DNA of 60,540 nt from Myxacorys californica WJT36-NPBG1 (GTDB lineage Bacteria; Cyanobacteriota; Cyanobacteriia; Leptolyngbyales; Leptolyngbyaceae): contig JAHHHO010000032.1 in NCBI GenBank assembly GCA_019359315.1, forward strand, positions 1 to 60,540, read 5' to 3'. Position numbers and translations under genes: made by a program. The notes under the pieces are model-generated. The model ran no database searches and had not been told where the DNA came from. It saw only the letters and a program-made list of their open reading frames with translations. Positions 47,857 to 55,454 of the stretch are shown here, in pieces. Position 1 is the first letter of the stretch. Every line of letters begins with the position of its first letter.

Positions 47857-49149
47857 CTAATTTGAGCTAGAGCCAACGGTTCTGACCCGATGCCCAATAT
47901 CACGGCGGTAGTACATGCTCTCAAAGTGAATCGACTGAACTGCCGCATACGCCCGTTCAATGGCTTGGTCAAAGGTTTCACCGATCGCCGTGACTCCCAA
48001 CACTCGCCCGCCATCGGTGATTAGTTTTTGGTTTCGGAGTTGGGTTCCGGCATGAAACACAACAACTTCATCAGTTTCGGCTTGATCGATGCCCGTGATT
48101 TCTAGTTTCTTCGGGTAGTTGCCAGGATAGCCTTCAGCCGCCACCACGACACAAGCAGATGCACCCGCTTTCCATTCGATGGCAGGAAATGATTCTAGAG
48201 TTTGGGTGGCGCAAGCCAGCAAGAGCTTTTCCAGGGGCGTGTCGAGGAGCGGAAGAATTGCTTGCGTTTCTGGATCTCCAAAGCGGCAGTTAAACTCAAT
48301 CACTTTCGGTTCGCCTGCGGGTGTGACCATCAGACCCGCATAGAGGACGCCACGGTAGTCGATATTGCGGCTCCGCAAGGCCGCGATCGCAGGCTCTAAT
48401 ACATGATTTTGAATTTGCTCCATCAGTTGGGGGGTGACGACGGGCGCAGGCGCATAAGCTCCCATGCCGCCGGTATTCTCTCCCGTATCTCCCTCACCGA
48501 TGCGTTTATGGTCTTGAGCGGGGAGGAGGGGACGAATGGTGAGACCGTCGGTAACGGCAAGAATCGAAACTTCTTGTCCGCTAAGGCATTCTTCGATCAC
48601 AACTTGACTGCCTGCGCTCCCAAACTGTCCCTGAAAGCACGCTGCGATCGCGCTGTCAGCACTCTCCACCGTTTCAGCCACCGTGACGCCTTTTCCTGCT
48701 GCCAACCCATCGGCTTTAATGACGATCGGGACACCCTCAGAGCGGACGTAAGCCTTCGCTGCCGCTTCGTCTGCAAACACGGCGGCCTTAGCGGTCGGAA
48801 TTTCGGCATCTTCCATGAGGGCTTTTGCCCAGGCTTTGCTGGATTCAATCTGAGCGCCTTCGCGAGTGGGACCAAACACATTCAGTTCTTTGGCTTGGAG
48901 ATAGTCTGTAATCCCCATCGCAAGCGGAACTTCCGGGCCCACCACAATCAATCCAACATTATTGACAAACGCAAAGCGAGCGATTCCTTCAAAGTCGTCT
49001 ACGTTCAACGGCAGATTGCGGCACCGTTCTAGAGCGGCGGTTCCACCATTGCCCGGTACACAGATAATCTGCTGAACTTGCGGAGATTGCAACAACTTCC
49101 AAGCTAGGGCATGTTCTCGCCCGCCGTTTCCTACGATTAAAACTCTCAC
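47857..49149 (-). CDS. purD: Phosphoribosylamine-glycine ligase PurD
   Basis: About 430 residues, an ATP-grasp enzyme joining phosphoribosylamine and glycine in purine synthesis. The start is GTG at 49149 with GAGGG 5 bases upstream, giving VRVLIVGNGGREHALAWKLL, the exact family N-terminus; the longer ORF to 49347 runs through a repeated spacer and is not coding. Blocks VPIVIKADGLAAGKGVTVAE, IGEGDTGENTGGMGAYAPAP and VIEFNCRFGDPETQAILPLL cover the ATP and metal sites. Upstream of nblS on the same strand with a 100-base gap; likely co-transcribed. Confidence 0.95.
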   Translation of the reverse strand: MRVLIVGNGGREHALAWKLLQSPQVQQIICVPGNGGTAALERCRNLPLNVDDFEGIARFAFVNNVGLIVVGPEVPLAMGITDYLQAKELNVFGPTREGAQIESSKAWAKALMEDAEIPTAKAAVFADEAAAKAYVRSEGVPIVIKADGLAAGKGVTVAETVESADSAIAACFQGQFGSAGSQVVIEECLSGQEVSILAVTDGLTIRPLLPAQDHKRIGEGDTGENTGGMGAYAPAPVVTPQLMEQIQNHVLEPAIAALRSRNIDYRGVLYAGLMVTPAGEPKVIEFNCRFGDPETQAILPLLDTPLEKLLLACATQTLESFPAIEWKAGASACVVVAAEGYPGNYPKKLEITGIDQAETDEVVVFHAGTQLRNQKLITDGGRVLGVTAIGETFDQAIERAYAAVQSIHFESMYYRRDIGHRVRTVGSSSN

Positions 49150-49235
49150 AGTGCCCTCGCTTAGAATTGAACCAGTGTGATCCAGATAAAATCTTAAGCT
49201 GAACGGTGGGCTTTTCGATAAGAAGAAGCCAGCAT

Positions 49236-49277
49236 CTCTATATTTTGAGAGTGAAACTCTATATTTTGAGAGTGAAA
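49236..49277. repeat. Perfect 21-bp tandem direct repeat in the purD upstream region
   Basis: Two identical units CTCTATATTTTGAGAGTGAAA at 49236-49256 and 49257-49277, between the divergent starts of purD and the TPR gene. Direct repeats here could be tandem operator sites or a slippage duplication. Each unit has an internal CTCT...AGAG dyad, which favours a binding site. Confidence 0.6.
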
Positions 49278-49384
49278 TTTTAGGTTGAGAGCCAACTTTA
49301 GAGCAAAATAATGGGCTAAATTGCAAATTTGAAACTTTTAACAGCACGTTCAGTTCTGAGTATAAAGCGACGGAATTTAGAGAA

Positions 49385-50689
49385 ATGGTGGTTAGGATGA
49401 GTCAGATATCGGGTCGATGGTTCTGGGTGAGTCTGCTAGTGGGAGGTTCAGTTGTGGCAGGGCAAGTTATGTGTGGGGCGCAGGCTCCAGCCGTTCAGCC
49501 CTCTCCTCAACCGACAACCCCAGCCAAACCGCTGCCCGATCGATTTCCCCCCAGTCCACTGGAGTTAACGGTGCCCGATCCGCTCCTGCCAGGAGGGCTA
49601 AAGCGTCCCTTGAGCGAGGCAGAGCGGCAGCAATTAGATCAGGCGTTGGATGCATTGAATGTGCAGGCGACCGAAAAGCTGCAATTGAACGATCCGATCG
49701 CAGCTTTTGAGATCTGGAATCGAGAATTGCGCTTGCGTCGAGCGTTGGGCTTTTTAGAAGAAGTAACGGCTTTGGGTCGAGTGGGCGATCAAGCTTGGAA
49801 GCAAAACCTGTCTGAGGAAGTGCGCGTCATTACCAATCGGCTCAAGGCAATTCAAACCGAGGCACAAAAACCCGTTCAGGCCGGATCAGCCAGTTCCTCT
49901 GGTGGCGTGCAGGACGCAAATCGAACGGCCTTGCGATCGGCATTAGGAACGGCCTATCAGCAAGTGCGATCGCCAGGACTAGCCGTGACGGTGTATAACT
50001 CAATGCTGGCAGATGCGAGAGCCGCGAATGATGTGCCTCAAGAGACGAGTCTGTTAACCACGATTGGACAACTGCATCTCAGTTGGTTCGATTATCCGAA
50101 AGCGATCGCAACGTACACCGAGTTGCTGAACTTGGCAAAAGCCAGAACCGATCAGCAAAGCGTGTTTGTGAATCTGATTCAGCTTGCCTATGTACATGAA
50201 CAAGCTAAACAACCCGCGCAAGCGGCAACCTATCAGCAGCAGTTGCTCGATTTGTATCAACAAAATGAACAGGCGCAGTACATTCCAGCCCTAAAGATTA
50301 AACTTGCAGATAACTACGCGGCAAGCGGTCGGTTAGATCTTGCCGAACAGCAGTACCGAGAAGCGTTTGAGTTAGCCCAGCCGTTTCTTCAGGTCGCCTA
50401 TGCGACCGATGCGTTGCAAAAGCTAGGCAAGCTGTACCGAGCCAACGATCGCTTGGACTCAGCCCTGCAAGTGTATGACTATCTTGCTCAAGCCGAACAA
50501 CAAGCCTATAACGCTTACGGCGCAATGGATGCATTAGATCAGGTTGGGCAAATCCGCCTTGCTCAAAAAGCGTATCCAGAAGCGTTAGCCGCCTTTAGAC
50601 AAGGGTTAGAAGTCTCAAAGCAGTTAAATTATCGAACGGATTACTTCAACGAACAAGTTCAGAAAGTGGCGCAACAAGTCCCCCGTTGA
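49385..50689 (+). CDS. Exported tetratricopeptide-repeat protein
   Basis: 434 residues (ATG at 49385; another ATG at 49397). A hydrophobic signal sequence WFWVSLLVGGSVVAGQVM is followed by a Pro-rich segment, then SEAERQQLDQALDALNVQAT and about six to seven TPR-like helical pairs, for example PKAIATYTELLNLAKARTDQ and DLAEQQYREAFELAQPFLQ. It is probably a periplasmic or lumenal scaffold that binds protein partners. Common in cyanobacteria; no specific partner is indicated. It is divergent from purD. Confidence 0.8.
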   Translation: MVVRMSQISGRWFWVSLLVGGSVVAGQVMCGAQAPAVQPSPQPTTPAKPLPDRFPPSPLELTVPDPLLPGGLKRPLSEAERQQLDQALDALNVQATEKLQLNDPIAAFEIWNRELRLRRALGFLEEVTALGRVGDQAWKQNLSEEVRVITNRLKAIQTEAQKPVQAGSASSSGGVQDANRTALRSALGTAYQQVRSPGLAVTVYNSMLADARAANDVPQETSLLTTIGQLHLSWFDYPKAIATYTELLNLAKARTDQQSVFVNLIQLAYVHEQAKQPAQAATYQQQLLDLYQQNEQAQYIPALKIKLADNYAASGRLDLAEQQYREAFELAQPFLQVAYATDALQKLGKLYRANDRLDSALQVYDYLAQAEQQAYNAYGAMDALDQVGQIRLAQKAYPEALAAFRQGLEVSKQLNYRTDYFNEQVQKVAQQVPR

Positions 50690-50698
50690 AAACAAACA

Positions 50699-50724
50699 TA
50701 GGGACGTTATGGGTAACGTCCCTA
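50699..50724. terminator. Hairpin between convergent TPR and response-regulator genes
   Basis: Perfect 11-bp stem (TAGGGACGTTA at 50699-50709 with 50714-50724) and a 4-base loop. On the minus strand it is followed by TGTTTGTTTTC, and on the plus strand flanked by A-rich DNA. A good bidirectional terminator candidate for both facing genes. Confidence 0.65.
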
Positions 50725-50763
50725 CCTTAAAAAAGTTCAGATCGACAGTCTAGCTCGGCAAGC

Positions 50764-51414
50764 TCACGCCATGCTGTTTTCAATCGCCCAACGCGCTAAT
50801 TCGGTGCGGTTGTGTAACCCGGTTTTCCCCAACATATTACTCACGTGGCTCTCGATCGTGCGTTGACTTACGTTGAGTTCCTCAGCGATTTCCCGGTTTG
50901 CCATGCCGCGCGCCACAAACTGAACCACGCGCAACTCAGTCGGCGTCAGTTCGACATCGAACGGCACCTGAATTTTGGGCGCGTTCTCACCACCCTTAGC
51001 ATCCTTGTGCTGAATCAGACGAGAGGCTTGCTTCAGAGAGGATTCGACCTGAGCCACTAATTCTTCTGGCTCAAACGGCTTGACCATGTAAACATCTGCA
51101 CCGATGTTTAATCCCTTAACGCGATCTTGACTTTGCCCCTTAGCGGAGAGAAACAAGACTGGAATCCAACTGGTTTTTGGATCTTGGCGAATCGTGCTGA
51201 CGAGTTGGTAGCCATCCATTTCTGGCATCATCACGTCGCAGATGATCATGTCTGGAGTTTCACTCTCCAACACCTCTAGGGCTTCACGCCCATTTTCTGC
51301 GGTGACAACTTCGTACCCACGGAACTCTAGATAGTCTTTGACTAGCAAAATAAGGTTCGGATCGTCGTCAATCAGCAGCAACCGTCTGTGATTCCCTGCG
51401 CTAGTTTCCTTCAT
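50764..51414 (-). CDS. Response regulator with LuxR-type DNA-binding domain (NarL/Ycf29-like)
   Basis: 216 residues. Receiver domain about 10-128: LLLIDDDPNL (acidic pocket), MIICDVMMPEMDGYQL with the phospho-Asp, VLFLSAKGQ and MVKPFEPEEL. LuxR-type helix-turn-helix about 150-212: LTPTELRVVQFVARGMANRE followed by IAEELNVSQRTIESHVSNML. The layout resembles the conserved cyanobacterial/plastid Ycf29 (TctD) regulators, but that identity is tentative. No kinase is adjacent; nblS lies 3 kb away on the same strand but works with a different, OmpR-type regulator in model strains. Confidence 0.88.
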   Translation of the reverse strand: MKETSAGNHRRLLLIDDDPNLILLVKDYLEFRGYEVVTAENGREALEVLESETPDMIICDVMMPEMDGYQLVSTIRQDPKTSWIPVLFLSAKGQSQDRVKGLNIGADVYMVKPFEPEELVAQVESSLKQASRLIQHKDAKGGENAPKIQVPFDVELTPTELRVVQFVARGMANREIAEELNVSQRTIESHVSNMLGKTGLHNRTELARWAIENSMA

Positions 51415-51823
51415 GCTGTGCTACTCGCTCTGCCGAATCTGAATAACGTTTACAAATTGAATTGGAATTGAAGCCAACTTCGAGAGATGGACACGTGTTA
51501 TTGTGGACGATCTCGTAACCATTAAAAACTAAATTGCTCCCGATATTAGTAAAGATTCAGAATTTTGGCTATAGGTCTCGTGACATTATATACGACCAGC
51601 CAAGCAATCAGACTTCTTTGGTCTATGATTTATACTCCTGTAAGAGAATCGCTCAGACAAAAAAATGTACTGCATTCAGAAAATGATCTTTTGCTCAAAT
51701 CGAGTCGTTAGTAAGGTGAGGCAGCGTTTAGCTGATGGGTCTTTGAGTAACTGAAATAGAATGCTGCGCAAATTTACTTCTATCAACAGTACAAAAATCA
51801 GAATTGAATTTTAGTTAGAAAAA
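51415..51823. other. Gene-free spacer
   Basis: 409 bp upstream of the response regulator, AT-rich. A 29-codon ORF at 51665-51754 on the plus strand lacks a ribosome-binding site and any terminator. Nothing else was recognised. Confidence 0.5.
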
Positions 51824-52273
51824 TCACGAGGTTGATGTGGTTATAGAATTGCTTGAAATAGGTGCGAGTGGATGAGTCAAAAAGACATATTCGTGGACAA
51901 TCTGATTGCCAATTAAATGTTCTTGAATAATGCGTTCGATCACCTCTGGAGTGACAGAATGGTACCAAACTCCATCGGGATAGACGACTAAAATCGGCCC
52001 TTGCTGACACACGCGAAGACAGTTCGCTTTCGTTCGGAAGATGCAGCTTGCAGGGGCGTCGCCTGCCGAACCACTAGGAGTGGGCTGGTCGAGCTTCAAT
52101 TCTTTGAGCCGTTTTTTGAGATAGTCCCAGGCGGCTAATCCAGTTGCTTTGTCGCAACAAATTGCTTTTGTTTGGTCAGCACAGATAAAGAGATGACGCT
52201 GAATCTGATTCAGTCCTAATTTCTGAGCGCAAGTTTCAAGATCAGATTGGGGGACAGTCAGTTCAGGAGCCAT
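51824..52273 (-). CDS. Thioredoxin-like [2Fe-2S] ferredoxin-domain protein
   Basis: 149 residues. The thioredoxin-like 2Fe-2S fold is indicated by cysteines in [14 protein letters not shown] (Cys31, Cys39/40) and [19 protein letters not shown] (Cys85, Cys89), the pattern of NuoE/NADP-reducing hydrogenase subunits and stand-alone cyanobacterial ferredoxins of this type. It is probably a soluble electron carrier, or a redox partner for an NADPH-dependent system. The C-terminal tail is Thr/Ser-rich. No hydrogenase genes are nearby; the role is not known. Confidence 0.85.
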   Translation of the reverse strand: MAPELTVPQSDLETCAQKLGLNQIQRHLFICADQTKAICCDKATGLAAWDYLKKRLKELKLDQPTPSGSAGDAPASCIFRTKANCLRVCQQGPILVVYPDGVWYHSVTPEVIERIIQEHLIGNQIVHEYVFLTHPLAPISSNSITTSTS

Positions 52274-52363
52274 GGATGAGGTTCAAGATGAGGGGAGAGA
52301 TTAGAAGTTGAGGCGCTCCTTTGCAGCTCAGGCATCGCTTCAACTTCACAGCGCTCCTTCATG

Positions 52364-53725
52364 CTAATCGATTTCAGAGGGTGCTCCGCCTGGGGTCGTT
52401 GGTTCTAGCCGTCTGGGGGTGGGTGGTTCTAACCAATCCATGCGGCGAGTGAAGTACATGATGATGGCTAAGAATACAAATAGCCCGATCGACCCCATGA
52501 GTAATGAGTAGTCCTGATTGGCTAACACGATGTAGAGATAGCTGTAGAGCGCAATCTGCATAATGCCTACGATCGCGCCTCGTTTTCTGGCTCGAAGGAC
52601 GGCGACCGAGTATGCCGTGATCAAGACGACGACTGCAACAGTGGAAATAAGATAAGCGGTTTTGAATCCTAAGTGCTCAGAAAGGGCGAGTTGCAGGAGA
52701 TAAAACATCGACATTGCCACACCGACGAGCAGATATTGCAATGGATGAACGCGCAGTCGAGTCGCGGTTTCAAACAGCCAAAACACGGCAAAGGTCAGCA
52801 CTAGGAATAGAAAGTTGTATTTGATGCTGCGATCGCTCATTCGGTAATTATCAACGGGCGAAATCAGATCGACGCCAAAGAGCGAGGCTTGAATCATTCC
52901 CAGGTTGGTGGGTGATTCGTTATTCCATTGCTGCGGGTAGTTGCGGCCAAGAGAGGGAATATTCCAGGTGGCATTGAATCCTTTTTGGTTGACTTCGCGC
53001 TGGTCGGGCAACCAGACACCTTGGAAACTAGGGTTTGTCCAGTTGGAGGCGAGGCTAACTTTGGTGACTTTCCCAAAGGGGGCGAAGGCGATTTTCTCGC
53101 TGCCGTTCACTGTGAGCGGAATAGAGAAGGTAAAGGTCTCTCCTTTCATCTGGTCTTTTAAGACTGCGTGAATGCCTTGGTCGCTGTCGCCGTACTTGCT
53201 TTGCCCAGCGGTGAAGGGAATAGATTTTTGATTCCAGTTGAGCGCCGCCTGGTTTTGAATCGCGTGAGCATCGGAGACTTGCAAACTGAGTTCGGCGCGA
53301 TCCCACAAGATGTCTTCTGAGCGAGTACCCCAACTGGTGAAGTCTGGACGATCGAAGCGACCGCGAATGTCGAGCTTGGTTCTATAGACGGGAACTTCAA
53401 AAATGCCTCGGTAGCGTACATCTGAATCGAGATTGCCCGTGATTTGCAAATCATCGGGTAGGAATGTGCCGTATTTGACTTCGGCTTTTTCTTCTTTCCC
53501 AGCTTGAAAGCGCTTGATGTAGGGGACGTAGAGGCGGGGGCCAAGAATCGACTGTGATCGCCCCCAATTTCCGGTGATGCCAGCGATCGCTTCTTGACGT
53601 AAATTCTGGCGATCGCTGACCAAATTCTGGAGCATCACCGTCGGGATTTGTAGTAACAGAATGAGAAATGTAATGAACAGAATACGGAGGAACTGCGAGT
53701 TCTTGATTTGCTCGTAGGTGTTCAT
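52364..53725 (-). CDS. creD: Inner-membrane protein CreD
   Basis: 453 residues. One N-terminal transmembrane helix (LFITFLILLLQIPTVMLQNL), a large periplasmic domain of about 250 residues (RYRGIFEVPVYRTKLDIRGR, then FGVDLISPVDNYRMSDRSIK), then about five to six helices at the C-terminus. CreD is linked to envelope integrity and colicin E2 tolerance in Escherichia coli, under CreBC control there; no creBC is adjacent here. The C-terminal tail is Pro/Thr-rich. Function in cyanobacteria is unproven. Confidence 0.9.
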   Translation of the reverse strand: MNTYEQIKNSQFLRILFITFLILLLQIPTVMLQNLVSDRQNLRQEAIAGITGNWGRSQSILGPRLYVPYIKRFQAGKEEKAEVKYGTFLPDDLQITGNLDSDVRYRGIFEVPVYRTKLDIRGRFDRPDFTSWGTRSEDILWDRAELSLQVSDAHAIQNQAALNWNQKSIPFTAGQSKYGDSDQGIHAVLKDQMKGETFTFSIPLTVNGSEKIAFAPFGKVTKVSLASNWTNPSFQGVWLPDQREVNQKGFNATWNIPSLGRNYPQQWNNESPTNLGMIQASLFGVDLISPVDNYRMSDRSIKYNFLFLVLTFAVFWLFETATRLRVHPLQYLLVGVAMSMFYLLQLALSEHLGFKTAYLISTVAVVVLITAYSVAVLRARKRGAIVGIMQIALYSYLYIVLANQDYSLLMGSIGLFVFLAIIMYFTRRMDWLEPPTPRRLEPTTPGGAPSEID

Positions 53726-53917
53726 GTGAGGATTTCCAGTGCAGTATTCGGAAGATGGTTTCCATAGAATTCACTGTTACTCACAGAAATTTCGGATGAT
53801 CGCAACTAAAAACATCGCGATCGAGCCACTAAAGACGATCGACCTCAGAATTTAAATCGTTTCAGCCAAGGTGAGCGACTAGCCCGAACTTTCATATAGG
53901 GAAGATTGTGAACTGAA

Positions 53918-54247
53918 CTAACCTCTACTTGCGCTAAAAATTTTGCTTGTGAGCTTCAAAGTTTCTACTTTCAAGCTCAACTCTTCATACTCCGCCTTCT
54001 GAACCTGGAACTTTGCCCTCCGAACCCGGAACTTTGCCCTCCGAACCTGGAACTCCGCCTTCTGAACCTGAAACTCCACCTTCTGAACTCGGAACTCCGC
54101 CTTCTGAACCTGGAACTCCGCCTTCTGAACTCGGAATTTCAGGCTTTTTACTTCAAACATGAAGTTCAGAACCCGGAACGTCGAGCAAATTCCTCCAACC
54201 TTCGCGTTTTGAGCGTCAACGACCAGCCTCTGAAGTCGAATCGCCAA
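53918..54247 (-). CDS. Possible heptad-repeat protein over a 21-bp tandem repeat
   Basis: A 109-codon ORF whose central part repeats a seven-residue unit (VQKAEFQ, VRRAKFR) about eight times, predicted as an amphipathic coiled coil. The repeat length of 21 bp preserves frame, so translation is possible, but there is no recognised family, start signal or conserved flank. It may simply be a non-coding repeat that happens to be open. Coding status is doubtful. Confidence 0.3.
   Translation of the reverse strand: MAIRLQRLVVDAQNAKVGGICSTFRVLNFMFEVKSLKFRVQKAEFQVQKAEFRVQKVEFQVQKAEFQVRRAKFRVRRAKFQVQKAEYEELSLKVETLKLTSKIFSASRG
53995..54141. repeat. Seven tandem 21-bp repeats
   Basis: Seven contiguous units of 21 bp (consensus close to CCTTCTGAACCTGGAACTCC plus G) with 1-5 differences between units. 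The period and lack of spacers exclude CRISPR. Units alternate T/C at fixed positions, indicating duplication followed by drift and internal exchange. Confidence 0.85.
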
Positions 54248-54400
54248 GCTTTTTACTTCTCAAGCAATTCTTCCTCAATTGCAGCCCAAGAGGGAACCAA
54301 CGATGAACCTGCTACTTTATGCTGGAACTGTCACAATCCAACGAACTAGCAACAACCTATCTCTGAGAACGGTGCATTGCTTATGTTGAACAAATAAACC

Positions 54401-54814
54401 ATGCTGCAAATTTCTAACACCGTGAGTATCCCAGAGCATGAGATTGAGATGAGTGCGATCCGCTCCCAAGGAGCAGGCGGGCAAAACGTAAACAAAGTAG
54501 CAAGCGCCATCCACTTGCGCTTCGATATCGCAGCATCCTCACTGCCCGATCGCTACAAAGAGCGGCTGTTAGCATTAAGCGACCAGCGCATTACGAAAGA
54601 AGGGGTGATTGTCATCAAGGCTCAAGAACACCGCAGCCAAGAGCAGAACCGAGAAGAAGCCTTGCAACGACTAAAAGACTTGATTAGAAGTGCGATCGTA
54701 TTACCCAAGCCCCGTAGACCCAGTAAACCAACTCGTAGCTCTCAGAGAAAGCGGCTCGATAGTAAAAGCAAACGCGGACAGATTAAAGCCATGAGAGGAA
54801 AGGTCACGGACTAG
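54401..54814 (+). CDS. arfB: Alternative ribosome-rescue factor ArfB (peptidyl-tRNA hydrolase, release-factor-like)
   Basis: 137 residues. The catalytic GGQ motif lies at 26-28 ([20 protein letters not shown]), and the basic C-terminal tail ([20 protein letters not shown]) enters the empty mRNA channel of stalled ribosomes. ArfB releases the nascent chain from non-stop ribosomes. It lacks the codon-recognition domains of RF1/RF2, and the length matches the family. It stands alone upstream of a small membrane-peptide ORF. Confidence 0.93.
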   Translation: MLQISNTVSIPEHEIEMSAIRSQGAGGQNVNKVASAIHLRFDIAASSLPDRYKERLLALSDQRITKEGVIVIKAQEHRSQEQNREEALQRLKDLIRSAIVLPKPRRPSKPTRSSQRKRLDSKSKRGQIKAMRGKVTD

Positions 54815-54864
54815 ATGACATTCATCGATTGTTCATTGATAAATCAGGAAGAGAGGCACATTTA

Positions 54865-54975
54865 ATGGAAACAATTGATTGGATGAATGTAATTCCGGCA
54901 GGGTTTGCGATCGCTATCTTTGCAGGGGGAATGTTCCTGTTAATATCGGGTGTTTGGTCTGCACGAGATAAATAA
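54865..54975 (+). CDS. Small single-pass membrane protein, 36 residues
   Basis: Short ORF 50 bases after arfB. GAGG at 54853-54856 lies 8 bases before the ATG. The peptide has a polar start, METIDWMNVIP, a hydrophobic helix AGFAIAIFAGGMFLLISG and a basic end WSARDK. The shape matches the very small membrane subunits of cyanobacterial complexes, but I cannot match it to a known one (PsbX, NdhP, PetL and others were considered). Co-transcription with arfB is likely from spacing. Confidence 0.5.
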   Translation: METIDWMNVIPAGFAIAIFAGGMFLLISGVWSARDK

Positions 54976-54993
54976 GCACAATGGATAAGCACA

Positions 54994-55131
54994 ATGGGTT
55001 TCACAACGTTGGATTTCAGAACGTTGGACTTCAAAACGTTTTTAGAACATTTCGCCACCATTGCCCAAGCAGCTAACGGTATCGCAAAACTGCGATCGCT
55101 CATCCTCGATCTGGCAGTACAGGGAAAATGA
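54994..55131 (+). pseudogene. Remnant of a type I restriction-modification specificity subunit (HsdS N-terminus)
   Basis: 45 codons encode FLEHFATIAQAANGIAKLRS followed by LILDLAVQGK, the conserved opening of HsdS proteins. After GK the frame reads TGA-GTG-CCC-TAA where intact HsdS has L-V-P-Q, so Leu and Gln codons have become stops. The next codons (AAT TCA) still fit N-[P/S]. No hsdM or hsdR is in the window, and nothing more of hsdS is readable. A decayed relic. Confidence 0.7.
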
Positions 55132-55207
55132 GTGCCCTAAAATTCATTAGATTCTCTTCGTCACCGACGACATTTAATTAGTCACTAATTAGTCACTGTA
55201 CACAGAT

Positions 55208-55243
55208 ACAAAAAACCGACAGTCTTCCCGAGAAATCTGTCGG
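55208..55243 (-). terminator. Intrinsic terminator of the SagB-type gene
   Basis: Stem CCGACAG (55216-55222) with its complement (55237-55243), 14-base loop, followed on the minus strand by six T residues. It lies about 210 bases past the stop of the SagB-type gene, a classic Rho-independent terminator. Confidence 0.7.
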
Positions 55244-55320
55244 CCAGTCGTGTGTTCCCTGTTGATGACTCGGCTAAAGTTGAGTCTTCTACAGTATGTC
55301 TGTGGTTAATGATACCTTTA

Positions 55321-55356
55321 GTGATTCGGATCACACAACCCTGTGATCCGAATCAC
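55321..55356. other. Perfect 15-bp dyad
   Basis: Arms GTGATTCGGATCACA (55321-55335) and its complement (55342-55356) around a 6-base loop. It lies in the 3' region of the SagB-type transcript. It could be an mRNA-stabilising hairpin or a protein-binding site; the inner TCACA-N6-TGTGA is the reverse order of a CRP half-site pair. Confidence 0.55.
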
Positions 55357-55454
55357 AAAATGGCAGGAATTGAAATAACTATATCTTTAGATAGAGTTGC
55401 AGAAATAGAACTGGTTTTAACGAGCTATATCGATAGAAATAGAATTTTCTGCGA

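Larger units (their letters stand above)
55132..55454. other. Spacer holding two hairpins
   Basis: 323-bp gap between the HsdS remnant and the SagB-type gene end. It contains a minus-strand terminator and a perfect 15-bp dyad, listed separately. A 78-codon ORF at 55252 runs over the dyad and into the antisense of the next gene and is not credible. Confidence 0.6.

Noticed and set aside
49150-49347. 66-residue N-terminal extension of PurD
   Set aside because: Encoded by spacer DNA including a tandem repeat; the GTG at 49149 with GAGGG gives the exact family N-terminus.
51665-51754. Second 29-codon small ORF
   Set aside because: No ribosome-binding site and no downstream hairpin, unlike the candidate at 14024.
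53995-54141. CRISPR array
   Set aside because: Repeats are contiguous 21-bp units without spacers, and no cas genes are present.
55321-55356. CRP/SyCRP1 binding site
   Set aside because: The half-sites are in reverse order (TCACA-N6-TGTGA rather than TGTGA-N6-TCACA) and the position is downstream of a gene.
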